Assembly: GCA_026214975.1 (NCBI GenBank)
Contig: CM047809.1
Coordinates: 23,667,460-23,731,459 of the forward strand
Source of the DNA: Gentiana macrophylla
Lineage: Eukaryota > Streptophyta > Magnoliopsida > Gentianales > Gentianaceae
Reading direction: 5' to 3'
DNA: 64,000 nucleotides
Shown here: piece by piece, positions 10,598-22,329 of the stretch
Layout of the letters: every line of letters begins with the position of its first letter
How positions within the stretch are numbered: position 1 is the first letter of the stretch
The notes under the pieces: generated by a model
Told to the model about the DNA's origin: nothing
The model's input: the letters and a program-made list of their open reading frames with translations, nothing else
The model's database searches: none
Translations under genes and position numbers: made by a program

Positions 10598-13025
10598 GCC
10601 TAGATTTGTGTGTGTAATTGATACACGTAAATGCCAATTGATCAAATTGACATATTTGAATATTTGGATATTAATAGATTTATATGATATATATACACAT
10701 GCCAGAATTGATTTATTGTAATATAATAAAGATAATCAATATAAGATATTGACAATATCTTGAAATATTCAATATAAGATGTTGACAATATCCTAGATTT
10801 ATTTAATATAAGATATTAAATTAAATGAGATAAATCAATCAAATATATTTTCCTTATTTTATTGGGAAAAGTTTTCTTCTCCTCCACACTTTGATATGGC
10901 GCCACCTTCTACTATAAATTAGAGGTGGGTGTCAAGTTCGTTAAGACATCACAATTGCAAGAGCTCATAGTTCTTGTGTAAAATAGAAGCATCTTTTGGA
11001 GAGTTGGAGAGGGGAAAAGGCCGGTCCAAGAACCGGAGTTTTCCAATAGCAATCCATGACGGATTCGGCGGGTTGTTTCGTGTGGACTAGCGGCAGAGGC
11101 CGAACACTTGGGCGGCTCTATGCTGAACTACTCTCCCAGACGGTCAAAGCGTCGATCTTATAGATCAACCAAGGTAACCACCGTCTACCACTTATTTGTT
11201 TATTGCTTAAACGAAGTCGATCCTGGTTAAAAGGAAATAAAATTTTAAATTCAGCTGCGTTCACGCGCACATTTCTAACGATAATAACTTTATTATGATT
11301 ATTAAACACACTTTTGTTATTATATATTTTGTTTATCTTCATTTTGTTGTATATATAAGTGCGCCTTAGTATTAAATTGTGATAGATAAACAATGATACT
11401 GATTATGGTTGATGAGATCTTTATTCACTTTAATAAGTTCGATACTTAAATGTCTCTAGTCGTATGTACTTATCAAGCGGGACATTGATGGTATGAGTAG
11501 ACTAGCACGTATTGGATTTCTTCTATCTTTTTGAAGACGAGGATAGATCTCGTCTATCTAAGTGCGAGAGACGCTTGGATTGTATGTGGGCGTGTATTAG
11601 AGATTGCAGACGTTAGACCGACTCCACTTACATTAAGTGTTGCGGTATGTGGCGATTGTGTAATTATCTTGAGACCGAGTCTTCATGGAATCATAGTGCG
11701 GATTGTCATGCTTTGACACTATTGAGGTTTCCACAGCCATGGGGCGATCATACGGTAGTGATTGGATGTGATCTTTGAAGCATGCGTAGGATTCATGTTT
11801 CTCATCCGGGAATCGCGTATCATATGTTTAGGAGTGAATATCCGAAATGGCCGTCTTGTAAAGAATGTCTAGCTCTCGTGAATCTTTGCAAAGTGGGAGT
11901 AAATGAGTTATTCGAGAGAGCATGATATCCAGATTACAAGATTCGATCGATGTACCGACACTCGAAAGCGATCGTATGGATATTATTACAAATGATATGA
12001 TTTTATTTACACGGTAACTCTTTCACATGAAAGGTAGTAGTCATTACTTTTGACTCTTTCGATGATCGGGAAGTCACGGTGTGTTGCTAGATGCTTTTCC
12101 ATGATCGTTATGTATAAAGTGCATTTTCATTATTTACACTTTGTGCCTACGTCCAACATATTCGGAAGCCTATTGGGTCACACACATAAGAACATCTAGC
12201 CGGATTAAATGCGGTTATAGTGATAACCAAATAAGGAAAGTTCATCTCAACTATAAAGTGTTATAGTGATTAAATTAATATGACGGTATTTATTTATTAT
12301 GAATAAATTAAATACAAGATATTAATTTTATTAATTAATTAAAGAATATTCCGGAAGCCATTTAATGGCTATATGGGGCGCCACAATCTAGTGTATAAGA
12401 TACACCTGGATTGTGTAATTTATTGGATATTAATTTATTTTGAAAAAATAGATTTATGGTAATAAGATATAGATATTAAATATTGGATATTGGCAATATC
12501 TTAGATTTATTTAATATAAGATATTTAATTGAAAGAGATAAATCAATCAATGTGATTTTCCTAATTTTATTAGGAAAAATGTTTTCTTTCTCATCAATGT
12601 ACTAAAAGCTTCTCCTAATCAGATTTGGGGGCAATTGGGGCGCCACCTACTCCTATAAAAGAAAGGGTTGACTAGGTCTTTGTGCATCACATCAGCCCCA
12701 AAAGTACATAATTCTTGTGAAAAATAGAGAGCTTCTTACAGAAAGTTTTAGAGAGATAAAAGGCCGGTCTAGCAACCGGATTTTTCTAGTAGCAATCAAG
12801 GAGCATTCCGGCGAGGAGTTTGTGTGGATATCGATAGAGACCAGACACGTGGATGGTTCGCACGCACTACTACTCTCCGTTGATGGTCATAGCGTCGATT
12901 TATTAAATCAAGCAAGGTAATCACCGTCAACTACGTAACGTGTTTATTGTATTAAACAAAGTCGATCTTGGGATCGAAAATCAAATTTTAAATTCTGCTG
13001 CGTTAAACTAGTTGATTTCCTAACA

Positions 13026-14777
13026 ATGGAAGCAGAACGAACTTTGAACTTAAGCAATAAGTACTAATTAATTTACGTAGTAATTAATCAATAGATGCAA
13101 GATCTAAATTCACGAAATGATATGAACAAAAAAAATATAAATCGGGTAGGGAGTTCGGCTGATCGGAGGCGGCTCCCCACCGCGTGACTATCGGCGGCGG
13201 CGGCGCCCTAGAGTGTAGCCGCCGGCCGGTGTTGCATGGTGGATCCCGATTCGTTTTTGGTTTTATGATATTTACTGTGCATTGATATCTCCTTTGTTTA
13301 GTTGTGTCATTTGACTAACTAATGTTTCAAATATTTTGGACCATTGAGATGCCACAAAGCATTAAATAATATTGGCCCTTTCCAAACATTGTTTGGAATA
13401 GGCCAAGCCCTTTCAAAATATTTGATTTTTGAATAGCCAGCTGAAGCCTGGCCCTTTTCAAAATTCGATTTTGGAGAGGCAATGGGAGATGCCTTTTGGT
13501 TTTGAAACCAAAGGCATCCCTTTGATTATGAATCAAAAGGAAAGAAACTAAAAGTGACTTAATTTTAATTTTGATTTAAATTTGAATAGTTATTTTTAAT
13601 CAAAATTAAAATGGAAATCGATTAAAATTAATAGTAAATTTTATTTTGATTAGAATCATTTAATTAATTAAATGTTGATTGATTATTTGATTTGATAAGA
13701 CACAAGTAGATAAATTTTAAAATTCTCTTTTTCATAAGATATTATTGTATGGATTAGATGTAATAGATATAATATGATTATTTGGACATCGATTGATCAT
13801 GCACTCGACCGATAGAATATATGTGTGTGATTTACTTTATGTTGGTTATTCAAATTGTCCTAGGCCATTATGAAGAACGTGACTTAGTTTACTTTCTTCA
13901 TTATTCCATTCCCGTTAGCTCCCCCCATGTGCGGCGGGTGTATTAATTTATTAGATAGATTATTATGTAACAAGAATAGGAACAGAAGAAGGAGGCCAAA
14001 GAGACATAAAGATTCCATTAGTGATGGCGCATTAAAGATCCTATTGGCGATTGCATTTACCTAGATTGTGAGCAGCGGTTTCATCAGTTTGTATTCAAAG
14101 CGCACGAGTAAAAATCCATGATCATACTTGTTATTTTTTGTGTGCGGAATGATGTATGTTTAACTTTATATTGATAACGTAGAAATATACATGCTTAGAT
14201 GAGACCATAATTTAATTAAAATAAATTAAGTGAATTAATTTATAAATTATTCCCACGACAAAAATCGAGTTATATATGTCTCCCAATATAGTAATGATAG
14301 TGATGTGCCCTTGTTTGGATCCAAGCGATCGGCCCCGTCGGGAGTTGACCTACCTTGGAGGTATATCGTTATTATCGAGATATCGAGATCACATGAATAT
14401 TTGGAGTTACGACTCGACTAGAATCTTGCGATAATTGGCCCTCGTCGGGACGCACTTTGATTTTAGAGACAAGAGGTTGACTATCACATAAAATTGTGAG
14501 TTGTCAAAGAGTTGACTAGTCAACCATCGAGAGCCGCATATGATGCGAATTGGAAGGAGTACCCACCTTTCGAAATTGTCTCGATAGATCTGCCCTCATC
14601 AGGAATCGAGATAACTAGATTGGATCCCAGCCACTAGAGAATTAATTAATTTCTTGAAAGCCAATCGGGAATAGTTGGCTAGTGGGAGCAGAACCTAATT
14701 AAAATTTTAAAGGGAAATTTTATTGTTTTGTAAGCATGAAATTTTACTTAAATTATCTTTACTTTATTGTTGTAGAA
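13026..14777 (+). other. Untranslated leader of element C, copy 1
   Basis: About 1.75 kb between the LTR and the gag start, with no coding signal. It contains a GC-rich 145-bp stretch (about 13085-13230) missing from the other copy, a chain of hairpins (13374-13540), and many in-frame stops. A long leader before gag is usual for several plant Copia lineages. Confidence 0.6.
13374..13540 (+). promoter_or_regulatory. Chain of inverted repeats in the element C leader, copy 1
   Basis: Successive short inverted repeats: GGCCCTTTCCAAACATTG pairs with TTTGGAATAGGCC; TCAAAATATTTGATTTTTGA; TTTTCAAAATTCGATTTTGG; GATGCCTTTTGG pairs with CCAAAGGCATC; CCTTTGATTATGAATCAAAAGG. In RNA they would form about five hairpins in a row. 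The same chain exists in the other copy (50799-50975). A function such as packaging or dimerisation is inference. Confidence 0.5.
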
Positions 14778-16303
14778 ATGTCGAACAAATTGAACCTTCG
14801 TTTTATCATTGAAAACAAACTTGACGAATCAAACTCTCTTGACTGGGAAAGAAATCTCAAAATTGTTTTGAGACATGAAGGCATTTCCTGTGTCTTGGAC
14901 ACACCCTTAACCAAGGATCCCGAAGATGCTACGAATGAGTAATCGGTTAAGAAGCATACAAAACACTTTTCTGACAGTAATGAGGCTACATACATCCTGC
15001 TTGCTTCTATGACACCGGAACTTCAAAAACAACATGAGTCTATGGATGAACATACCACTATGGCTCACCTAAAGGAGCTATATGCTTCTCAGTCTCACAC
15101 TGAGAGGGTAAGAGGTCTCGAAGGTGTTGTTTGGTTGCAAGATGGATCCGGGTACTCTGGTAGGGTCGCATGTGCTAAAGATGATCGGATACATAGAGAG
15201 GCTTGAGAAGATGGGCCATTATATGGAGCATGAGTTAAGCATTGACTTGATTCTGCAATCTCTACCGGACTCTTACTCACAGTTTCTAAAGAACTATCAA
15301 ATGAACAAGATTGATTGCTCCCTCGCGGAGTTATTGAACATGCTCAAAACTGCTGAAGGCACTGTTGGCAAGGGTAAGCATGTGTTGCTCGTTACTTCTT
15401 CCAAAGGCAAGAAAAAGGCCCAAAAGAAGATCAAAGAAGGCGAAGGAGGCTCTAAGCTGCAGCCCAAGAGAGCCAAAGACAAATCCAATGATGCTTGCTT
15501 CCATTGTGGCGGTGGTCATTGGAAGAGAAACTACAAGGCTTTCTTAAGCACCAAGAAGAACAAGCATAATGATGCTTTGATTTCAAACATGTTTATGGTT
15601 GAGATCAATGTTGCTTCTTCTATGTCTAACCACTGGGTATTAGATCATTGGATGTGGTTCTCAAATTTGTACGGATATGCGAGGAGTAAGAAGGACTAGA
15701 GTTATGAGGAAAGGGAAGTGGATCTGCGTGTGTTGGGAATGGAGGAAACGTTGCTGCCCGAGCCGTTGGGGTTTATTTTATTTCATTGCCTAGTGGGCTA
15801 GTACATGAATTAAATAACTGTTATTTTGTTCCTGCTCTTACGAAGATCATTATTTCTATTTCTGCATTGGATGTTGAAGGATTTTCTTTTACGTTTAAGG
15901 ATAAATGTTCTTCTTTTCACATGATGGAATGTTTTATGGTACTGGCAAACTTGACAATGGTCTCTACATATTTGATATGAATGTTGATATACTTAATATA
16001 AACAATAAGAAAGCGAAAATAAGTGACTTGAATGAATTCTACTTGTGGCATTATAGACTTGGCCATATAAATAAGAATTGCATTTCCAAACTCCATATAG
16101 ATGGAATGCTGGATCAATTCGATTACGAATCGCTTGATAAATGCGAAGCTTGTTTACTTGGTAAGATGACAAAGTCACCATTTTGTGGCGAAGGGATAAG
16201 ATCCAACGAATTGCTTGAGCTCATACATACAAATATCTGTGGCCCAATGTCAATTCAAGCCAAAGGCAGGAATACAAAGATTTGTTTCAATTGGACGACA
16301 TAG
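14778..16303 (+). pseudogene. Gag, protease and integrase fragment of Copia element C, copy 1
   Basis: Gag starts MSNKLNLRFIIE at 14778 and meets a stop at 14940. Gag homology continues in other frames (LILQSLPDSYSQFLKNY, a lysine-rich basic stretch, then a zinc knuckle CFHCGGGHWKRNY near 15490). The last cysteine of the knuckle is tyrosine. Protease and GAG-pre-integrase follow in broken frames (LNNCYFVPAL, FYLWHYRLGHINKN, CEACLLGKMTKSPF), then the first residues of integrase (HTNICGPMS). Homology stops at about 16300. Reverse transcriptase and RNase H are absent. Several frameshifts; not functional. Confidence 0.85.
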
Positions 16304-16433
16304 AGAATACTACTCTTATGTAATTTTGTGTTGCTACTTGATCTTGTGCCATATCTAGCACCTTGCTAGAATGTGACTCTCTATTAATTAATAAACTTTC
16401 TCCACTTTTCATTTTTTCTTTGAACCATACGGC

Positions 16434-16632
16434 TAATAGAGAAATAGAATGATTTGCATTGATAAATAATAATAAAATGATTACAATATTTATACACTAA
16501 TCGGTGATAGAGATCATTCCAATGTAACCCTTTTTAAACCAAATAATCAATATTAACAACAATATCATCATTCAAATTCAAACGACATTATTTAAACAAA
16601 CTATTGACTCAATCTTGTAATTATCTCTAACA
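16434..16632 (-). mobile_element. 3' LTR of non-coding LTR element E, copy 1
   Basis: On the minus strand it starts TGTTAGAGATAATTACAAG at 16632 after a purine-rich GGAATTGTAGGGCA, and ends near CTATTTCTCTATTA. The related 5' LTR end, followed by a degenerate Met-tRNA-type site (TGATATCGGAG), is at 27013-27090, so E is the host of the nested elements between them. Confidence 0.5.
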
Positions 16633-17134
16633 TGCCCTACAATTCCATTGTAATACAATTAACATGGAGATTGGCTCGTAGTCAATAAATCTTGATTCTT
16701 TCACATAGTGCCTGCAACAAACTTCTCCATATCAATCAACAATAATTTTTTCACATCAACCTGCTATTGCTTGAATCTGCAATGGATACCTCGACATTTT
16801 TTTGAAGAGTCTTAGAAGAAAAAGTGATTATGAGGAAGAAATATTTGGAGGTAAGATCATTCTTAAGATGATGAGATACCCAAAAAATATAAGAATTTAT
16901 AGATTGAGATAGAGCGAATCGAGTGAAGACGAGAGCTGTTGAGATAGATATTGAAACAACAAGAAAAATGTAAAGATTAAGGGTGATAAATAGAAGAGAC
17001 AAAGATTGAACCAAGGTAACATTCAATGACGTCTTTGGAATTTAAATGGAATGATAGGTCAGCAACATTTAAAAAACTAAAAATTAGATAAAGAGAGAAG
17101 ATCTGATTATCAGGATTTTGAACCATCATAAACA
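16633..17134 (-). other. Internal region of element E
   Basis: AT-rich DNA between the 3' LTR of E and the nested MULE. It has many stops in all frames and no recognisable protein. A short minus-strand frame at 16751-17026 has no domain. The same sequence occurs at 54032-54527. Confidence 0.4.
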
Positions 17135-18183
17135 AGCAAAATTAGAAAAATTGTCCAGTAACTTGTCCTACTAAGGGTTTTTGTCCTGCTTCTGCTCCGG
17201 TGAGAAAAATGGTCATCTAAGTTGTTTTTTTTTTCTTTTCTCTTTTTTTTAATCCTTAAAAAAAAGTTGTTTTTTTATTATTTAAAATGGTCCTACCTAC
17301 CGGAGAACGCTGATTGGGCACCGGATAATTTTAAATTTGCTTACGTGGCTGGTAGTAGGGCTCGCGTTGGATCCTACATAGTTATGGGGTCCCATTTCTC
17401 CTCCATATACTGAATAAAAACATCCTTTATAAAAGTTATTGCATAGATATTTGAACCCATAAGCTAACAACAAATTCCAAGCACTTAGCCATCGGACCTA
17501 AAGCTTGATATGTAAATTATGATATAATCTATTACTTATGCAAAGCTCCTTGGACTGTGAAACCATCTCAAATTTAACTTCAATTAAACACACATTTTCA
17601 TCTCAATTCAACTAATTTTTTTATTTGTGAAAATTCAGAGCTACATGTTAGCAAAAACAATAACCACATTTGATCCTTACAGTAAAATTCTTGACTCAAT
17701 GTTCTTCAAAAGCGGTATTCATGATAGAAAATTCATTTGAGCATTTTCTTCAATCTCGACCCCAATTTCGATTTTCCCGGCTTAAATTACAATAAACTCG
17801 ATTCTACATTGAAATCCCAACTTCGATTAGACTCGGTTCTCCAACTCAAAATGATTGATTCACCAAATTGAAAGACTCACAACGCGATTTCAGCTTTAAT
17901 AACGATTCTCTTTAATTATAGCCAAATTAATGTGTTGTTCTTCTATTCCTTCCTAAGCATATTTAATGCAATGATTGATAATTACATATTTGGGTTTTAA
18001 AATTAATTTTCAATAAATGGAGGAGAACACGCAGGCTCCAACATGACAAACCTAGCAAGGTGTATCGCGAGTAGGACCATTTTTAAAAATACAAAAAAAC
18101 AACTTAGAGCACCATTTCCCTCACCGGAGCATGACTAAAATCCTTAGTAGGTCAAGTTACAAGAACACTTTTCCAATTTTGCC
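17135..18183. mobile_element. Non-autonomous MULE with perfect 9-bp target duplication, copy 1
   Basis: Terminal inverted repeats of about 150 bp. The left end begins AGCAAAATTAGAAAAATTG and contains ACTTGTCCTACTAAGG; the right end, reversed, begins GGCAAAATTGGAAAAGTG and contains ACTTGACCTACTAAGG. It is flanked by TCATAAACA on both sides (17126-17134 and 18184-18192). A 9-bp duplication is diagnostic of Mutator-like elements. The 1.05-kb body codes for nothing recognisable. Confidence 0.85.
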
Positions 18184-18348
18184 TCATAAACATCCAAAGC
18201 CAACTATAATCACACTTGAATACTCCATTAATCAATGAAGAATAAATAAATGGATAAGACCGGATCAAGCAATTAATAATAAATGAGAAGCAAGTAAACA
18301 AGTGATATTAGTAGAAGAACATGAATATGGAGAGAAGAAGGTGTGCAC

Positions 18349-18496
18349 ATAACATAATTTTAAAATGATTAATTTTCATTGATTCAATTATATAGTGGTG
18401 ATATAAATATATGAGCTATAACAACTTGGCCAACAAGTCACTTAATAGCATAACTACATAATGATATTTAAGATCATTCCAATAGTATCCTTGACA
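18349..18496 (-). repeat. 3' LTR of Copia A (148 bp)
   Basis: On the minus strand it begins TGTCAAGGATACTATTGG directly after the purine tract GGGATTGAGGGGTG and ends AATTATGTTAT at the GCAC duplication. It is unusually short for a Copia element. Confidence 0.7.
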
Positions 18497-18509
18497 CACC
18501 CCTCAATCC

Positions 18510-21500
18510 CGTGGGAAGTGTCAGACTAGGAGATTGGTCTTCAATTTGGTGAAGCGAGGTGAGCCAACGGCTTGGTAGGAGATCGGATAACCGATCCTTT
18601 GAGGTAATGAATGAAATAGTGAGCTTGCGGCCAACAACCAATTCACGAACGTGGCGGAAATCAATCTCTCTATGTGCCCGTGTGGCGTGGAAAACCGGAT
18701 TATGAGCAAGATAAGTGGCTCGATATTATCACACCGGAGGTAGGTTGAGAGGGGAGAGGAACACGCATGTCATGAAGAAGGCTGCATAGCAATCGAAGTT
18801 CAACGCATGATATTACAAAGTGTCTGTATTCAACTGCAGTACTACTTTTAGAGATGGTCAAGTGCTTCTTAGAGTGCCAACTAACAAGATTATCCCGAGA
18901 AAAACACAATAATCCCCAACAAAGCGGCGATCATCATGATCGACCAAGCCCGAAGTATGAGAAAGGAATCTGAGAGTAAAAGAGACCATCGAGATAGTGT
19001 GCTTGAGATACCGAAGAATGCATTTAACATGATGACCGAAAGGGCTTGGTAGTAGAGAATGCATGTATTTACTAACCTTATGAACCGCAAAGGCTATGTC
19101 AGGCTGGTGAAACTAAGATACTGTAAACCGCCTACGATGGTGCGGTAAAGAGAAGGGTCATTGCAAGGAGGGCCATCATCAAGTGTGAGCTGGGTGGAGG
19201 CTGACATAGGCGTGTGACAAGGCTTAGCCTTGTTCATAGGCACGCTTGAAGGTTGAAAAATATACAAGTCTTTGAGTGAGATATAAACCATCGGAGTGTG
19301 GAGCACCTCAATGCCAAGAAAATATGACAAATGAACCAAGGTCCTTAACCAAAAAATATCGACTAAGATACAAGTTAACCCGCTCAACACGAGAAGGCGA
19401 AGAACCAAGTAATAATAATGTCATCCATATAAATAAGGATAAATACACGAGCACCATCACGAGTATATGTACAATGAGGTGTCGACTTTAGAGCCAACAA
19501 AGCCAAACCGAGAGAGCACATAAGTAAAGCGAGAAAACCATGCACGAGGGCCTGACGAAGGCCATAAAGACTGCGGCGAAGGCGGTAGACATAATCCGGA
19601 TAATCAGGATGAATAAACCCTTGTGGCTGCTGCATATAAAGAGGCTCAGATAAATGCCCATGAAGAAAAGCATTCTGAACATCCACCTGTCGAAGAGACC
19701 AACCTTGGGAAATGGCAAGAGAAAGAAATCGTAAATCGTGACCGGCTTGACAACCGGACTAAAAGTGTCGATAAAATCAATGCCTTGACTTGATGAAAAC
19801 CCTTGGCCATAAGACGAGCCTTGTGATGCTTAAAACGCCCATCTGCTTGATGCTTAGTCCTGTAAACCCATTTGTTACCAACAAAATTCGTAGAAGGAGT
19901 CGGAGGAACAAGGTCCCAATTGTGATTGCGCAACAACGCATCAATTTCCTCTTTCATAGCATTACGCTAATTCAGGTGTTTATAGGCTTGATGTATAGAA
20001 ATTGGGATCCATGGAGATGATAGAGAAACAAGGGCTTTAGGAAGTGGATAACGGATAAATTCGGGCCTGGAGATAGGTTTGAGAGAGTTGGTTTTGGTTC
20101 GAGTGGCCATGGTATGAGTGGGGGCAGCAGTTGATCGGGAGGCAATTTGGAGAGGCCGAGGCCATAGTGGATGCGGGGAGAGATGGGTGGGAGGCGCGAG
20201 GTGGGGAGCCGCAGAGGGTGGAGCCGGGTTGGAAGTGGCGGCATGTAAGGCGATTTTGTGGAGGTGTTGGAAGGAAGGCAGGAAGTGGGGCGGTGAGATT
20301 ATCAAGTGTGGGTTTGGAAGGAGAAGGTGTGTAGGGAAGAGGCGGATTCATCGAAAACCATGTGGCGAGCAATATGGATAAAGCCAGAGGCAAGGTCCAT
20401 ACATTTATAGCCATGGTATGAAGGACTATAGCCTAGAAAGATGCAAGTTTTTGAGCGGAAATCAGTTTTATGATGATTGTACGGATGAAGATTGGGCGAC
20501 ATACCACGACCAAAGGCGCAAAGGAATGCATAGTCAAGGGACCGATGGTGAACCATTTCGAATGGAGACTTATCTTTGAGGGCTTTGGTTGGGAGACGGT
20601 TGATGATATAAGTGGCGGTGATATAGGCATCCTCCCAATAGGGGAGTGGAAGGTTAGATTGGGCAGGAAGGGATAGGCCGACTTCAACAATTTGCGGTGG
20701 CGGCGCTCAATGGCACCAACTTGTTCGTGGGTGTGGGGACAGGAAAGCGATGCGGATGCCAAGAGAGGTAAAAAGTGGAAACACGACGGTACTCACCACC
20801 CGGTCAGTTTGGATGGATTTAAGTTTGGTACTAAAAGCGGCGTTCAATCATAGCAAGAAAGTCAGGGAAGATAGTTTTAACATCAGATTAATTTTTCAGG
20901 GGATAGTACCATAGGTACTTGGTGAAGTCGTCCAGAAAGCTGACATAATATCGTGAACCGTAAATTGATGGTTCATGACAGGGGCCCCAAACATCGGAGT
21001 AGAAAAGGACCAAAAGAGCAGTAGAGGTAAATTCGAAGTGTATAACGGAAGCGATGACTTTTAGCCAAGCGACACGGGCACGCATGTAAGGCGACGCCTT
21101 AGTAGGAGTAAATGTATAAAGATCTTTTAGGGCTTGACGGAGTAATGCGGAATAAGAACAATGATCGAGACGTTGATGCCACGTGGTGGTGATAAAGGAG
21201 GCGAGCTTAAGTTGGAGCGAGGGGAGGGTGAAGCAAGGTAGAGAAGTGATAGAGGCCATCTTTGACAAATCCTACAAGATAGGTGCGACGGAGTAATCTT
21301 TGACAATGAAGTAAGACCCATGGAATTCAAGTACACGAATTATCCGAGGCAAATTTATGGATAGATAAGAGGTTTCTAGTGATGCAATGCGTAACAAGAA
21401 TATTAGATAAATAAAATGACGGGGAAGGGGAATGTACAGAAGAAGAGCCGTAATGAGTAATAGGTATACCTGTACCGTCGCCTACATGCACTTTGTCGGG

Positions 21501-21720
21501 CCCGACATAGGGTGCATATGAGAAGTTGAGATTTCGAACATCATGAGTGAGATGGTGAGTGGCCCCGGTATCCGCAATCCAATTAAAGTCAGGGTGTGCG
21601 GACGTGGCATATGCTAGAGAAGGGGGAGCGCTAATACCGCGAGGAGCAGGCGAGTGCGGTATGGCCGGTGGCGGCACAAATCTAGCAGGTGGAGGGTTTT
21701 GGACCATTATAGAAGCTGGA
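18510..21720 (-). pseudogene. Pol region of Copia A, copy 1 (protease, integrase, RT, RNase H)
   Basis: Read on the minus strand from 21707. Protease: NWIADTGATHHLTHD. GAG-pre-integrase: ITRNLLSIHKFASDN, WHQRLDHCSYSALL. Integrase core: FYSDVWGPC, YVSFLDDFTKYLWYYPLK. Integrase C-terminus: TCIFLGYSPSYHGYKC. Reverse transcriptase: WVYRTKHQADGRFKHHKARL, MDVQNAFLHGHLSEPLYM, YRLRRSLYGLRQA, and the YMDD box in LIYMDDIIIT. RNase H: WHSKKHLTISKSSTAVEYR. Domain order PR-INT-RT-RH is that of Ty1/Copia. Frames are broken many times, and a one-base shift after GLRQA is visible. Matches 55.96-58.98 kb. Confidence 0.9.
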
Positions 21721-22329
21721 GTCTAGGGGACAAGGGTTTCCACGATTATAGCCTCGCCCCCGGCCTCTAGAAAAATCCGAACCATGACCCTTTGTATGCG
21801 GGGAAGGGATGGAAGCTAGAACTGTTTTAGTCGATCATCAATTTTTTTGTGGGAGATTTTTTTTTTTTTTTTTTTTTGTGAGAGATTTTTATTTCTCTCT
21901 TTTTTTTTGTGTTACACTGATGATAGACAAAAACCCTTTTTTAGGTTTGTTTGTTTTTTTATTTTGAATTTGCTTTAATAAAATAAGATAATAAAGAAAA
22001 GGGAGTTGTAAAAAGTGAATGGGTGTCGTAGGTTATAACGGGAGAAGCAAAGCAGCGTAGCTCAATCAAGTTGTCGGAGAAGAGGAGGTCAGCGGAAAAG
22101 AAGAAGCTAGAGGGAGAATTTGCCGGAGATAAGGTACCGAAAAAGATTCGGCTAAAGGGTTGGTGATCCATTCTGTTAGAGTTTTTGTAGAAGGTTGAAT
22201 GGAGAAGGCTAGGATGATGAGTGTGAGATGGAAAAGAATTGATAAGTTGGAGAAATTGGAGAAATGAATTTTATTGTATTGATTGCTTGATTGTTTGGTT
22301 GCTTAGTTTTGTTGTGAAATCTGGGTTTT
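21721..22329. other. Junction between Copia A and Copia B
   Basis: Non-coding DNA with two T-rich runs (21858-21878 and 21899-21908). The minus-strand frame at 21959-22171 has no retrotransposon motif. It may hold the eroded gag and leader of A or the lost 3' end of B. Confidence 0.35.

Larger units (their letters stand above)
4714..11280 (+). mobile_element. Solo LTR (D) of the same family inserted in LTR C
   Basis: It starts TGTTGGAATAGTGTCC and ends ATTTCTAACG, and is flanked by near-identical 5-bp sites (GTAAT, 4709-4713; ATAAT, 11281-11285). The two halves (4714-5864 and 10321-11280) align with LTR C and with the LTR at 48.8-50.6 kb. No internal retrotransposon region lies between them, so it is a solo LTR that was later split by a 4.5-kb MULE-like element. 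Confidence 0.7.
4630..13025 (+). mobile_element. 5' LTR of Copia element C, copy 1, split by nested insertions
   Basis: The LTR starts TGTTGAAATTGTGTCC at 4630, breaks at 4713, resumes at 11281 and ends TTTCCTAACA at 13025. Without the insert it matches the uninterrupted LTR at 48774-50595 (about 1.8 kb). A TATA-like element (CTCCTATAAAAGAAAGG) lies near 12650. The LTR is followed by ATGGAAGCAGAACGAAC (GTGGAAGCAAAGCGAAC in the other copy), which may serve as primer-binding site but is not the usual Met-tRNA type. Confidence 0.75.
11281..21493. repeat. Duplicated block Y (matches 48854-58976)
   Basis: Contains element C, element E 3' LTR, the 1-kb MULE and Copia A in the same order and orientation. 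The shared end lies inside the protease region of Copia A (CCTACATGCACTT), after which the two loci have nothing in common. Confidence 0.85.

Noticed and set aside
20118..20381. Gly/Arg-rich plus-strand frame
   Set aside because: Antisense shadow of the proline-rich integrase linker of Copia A.
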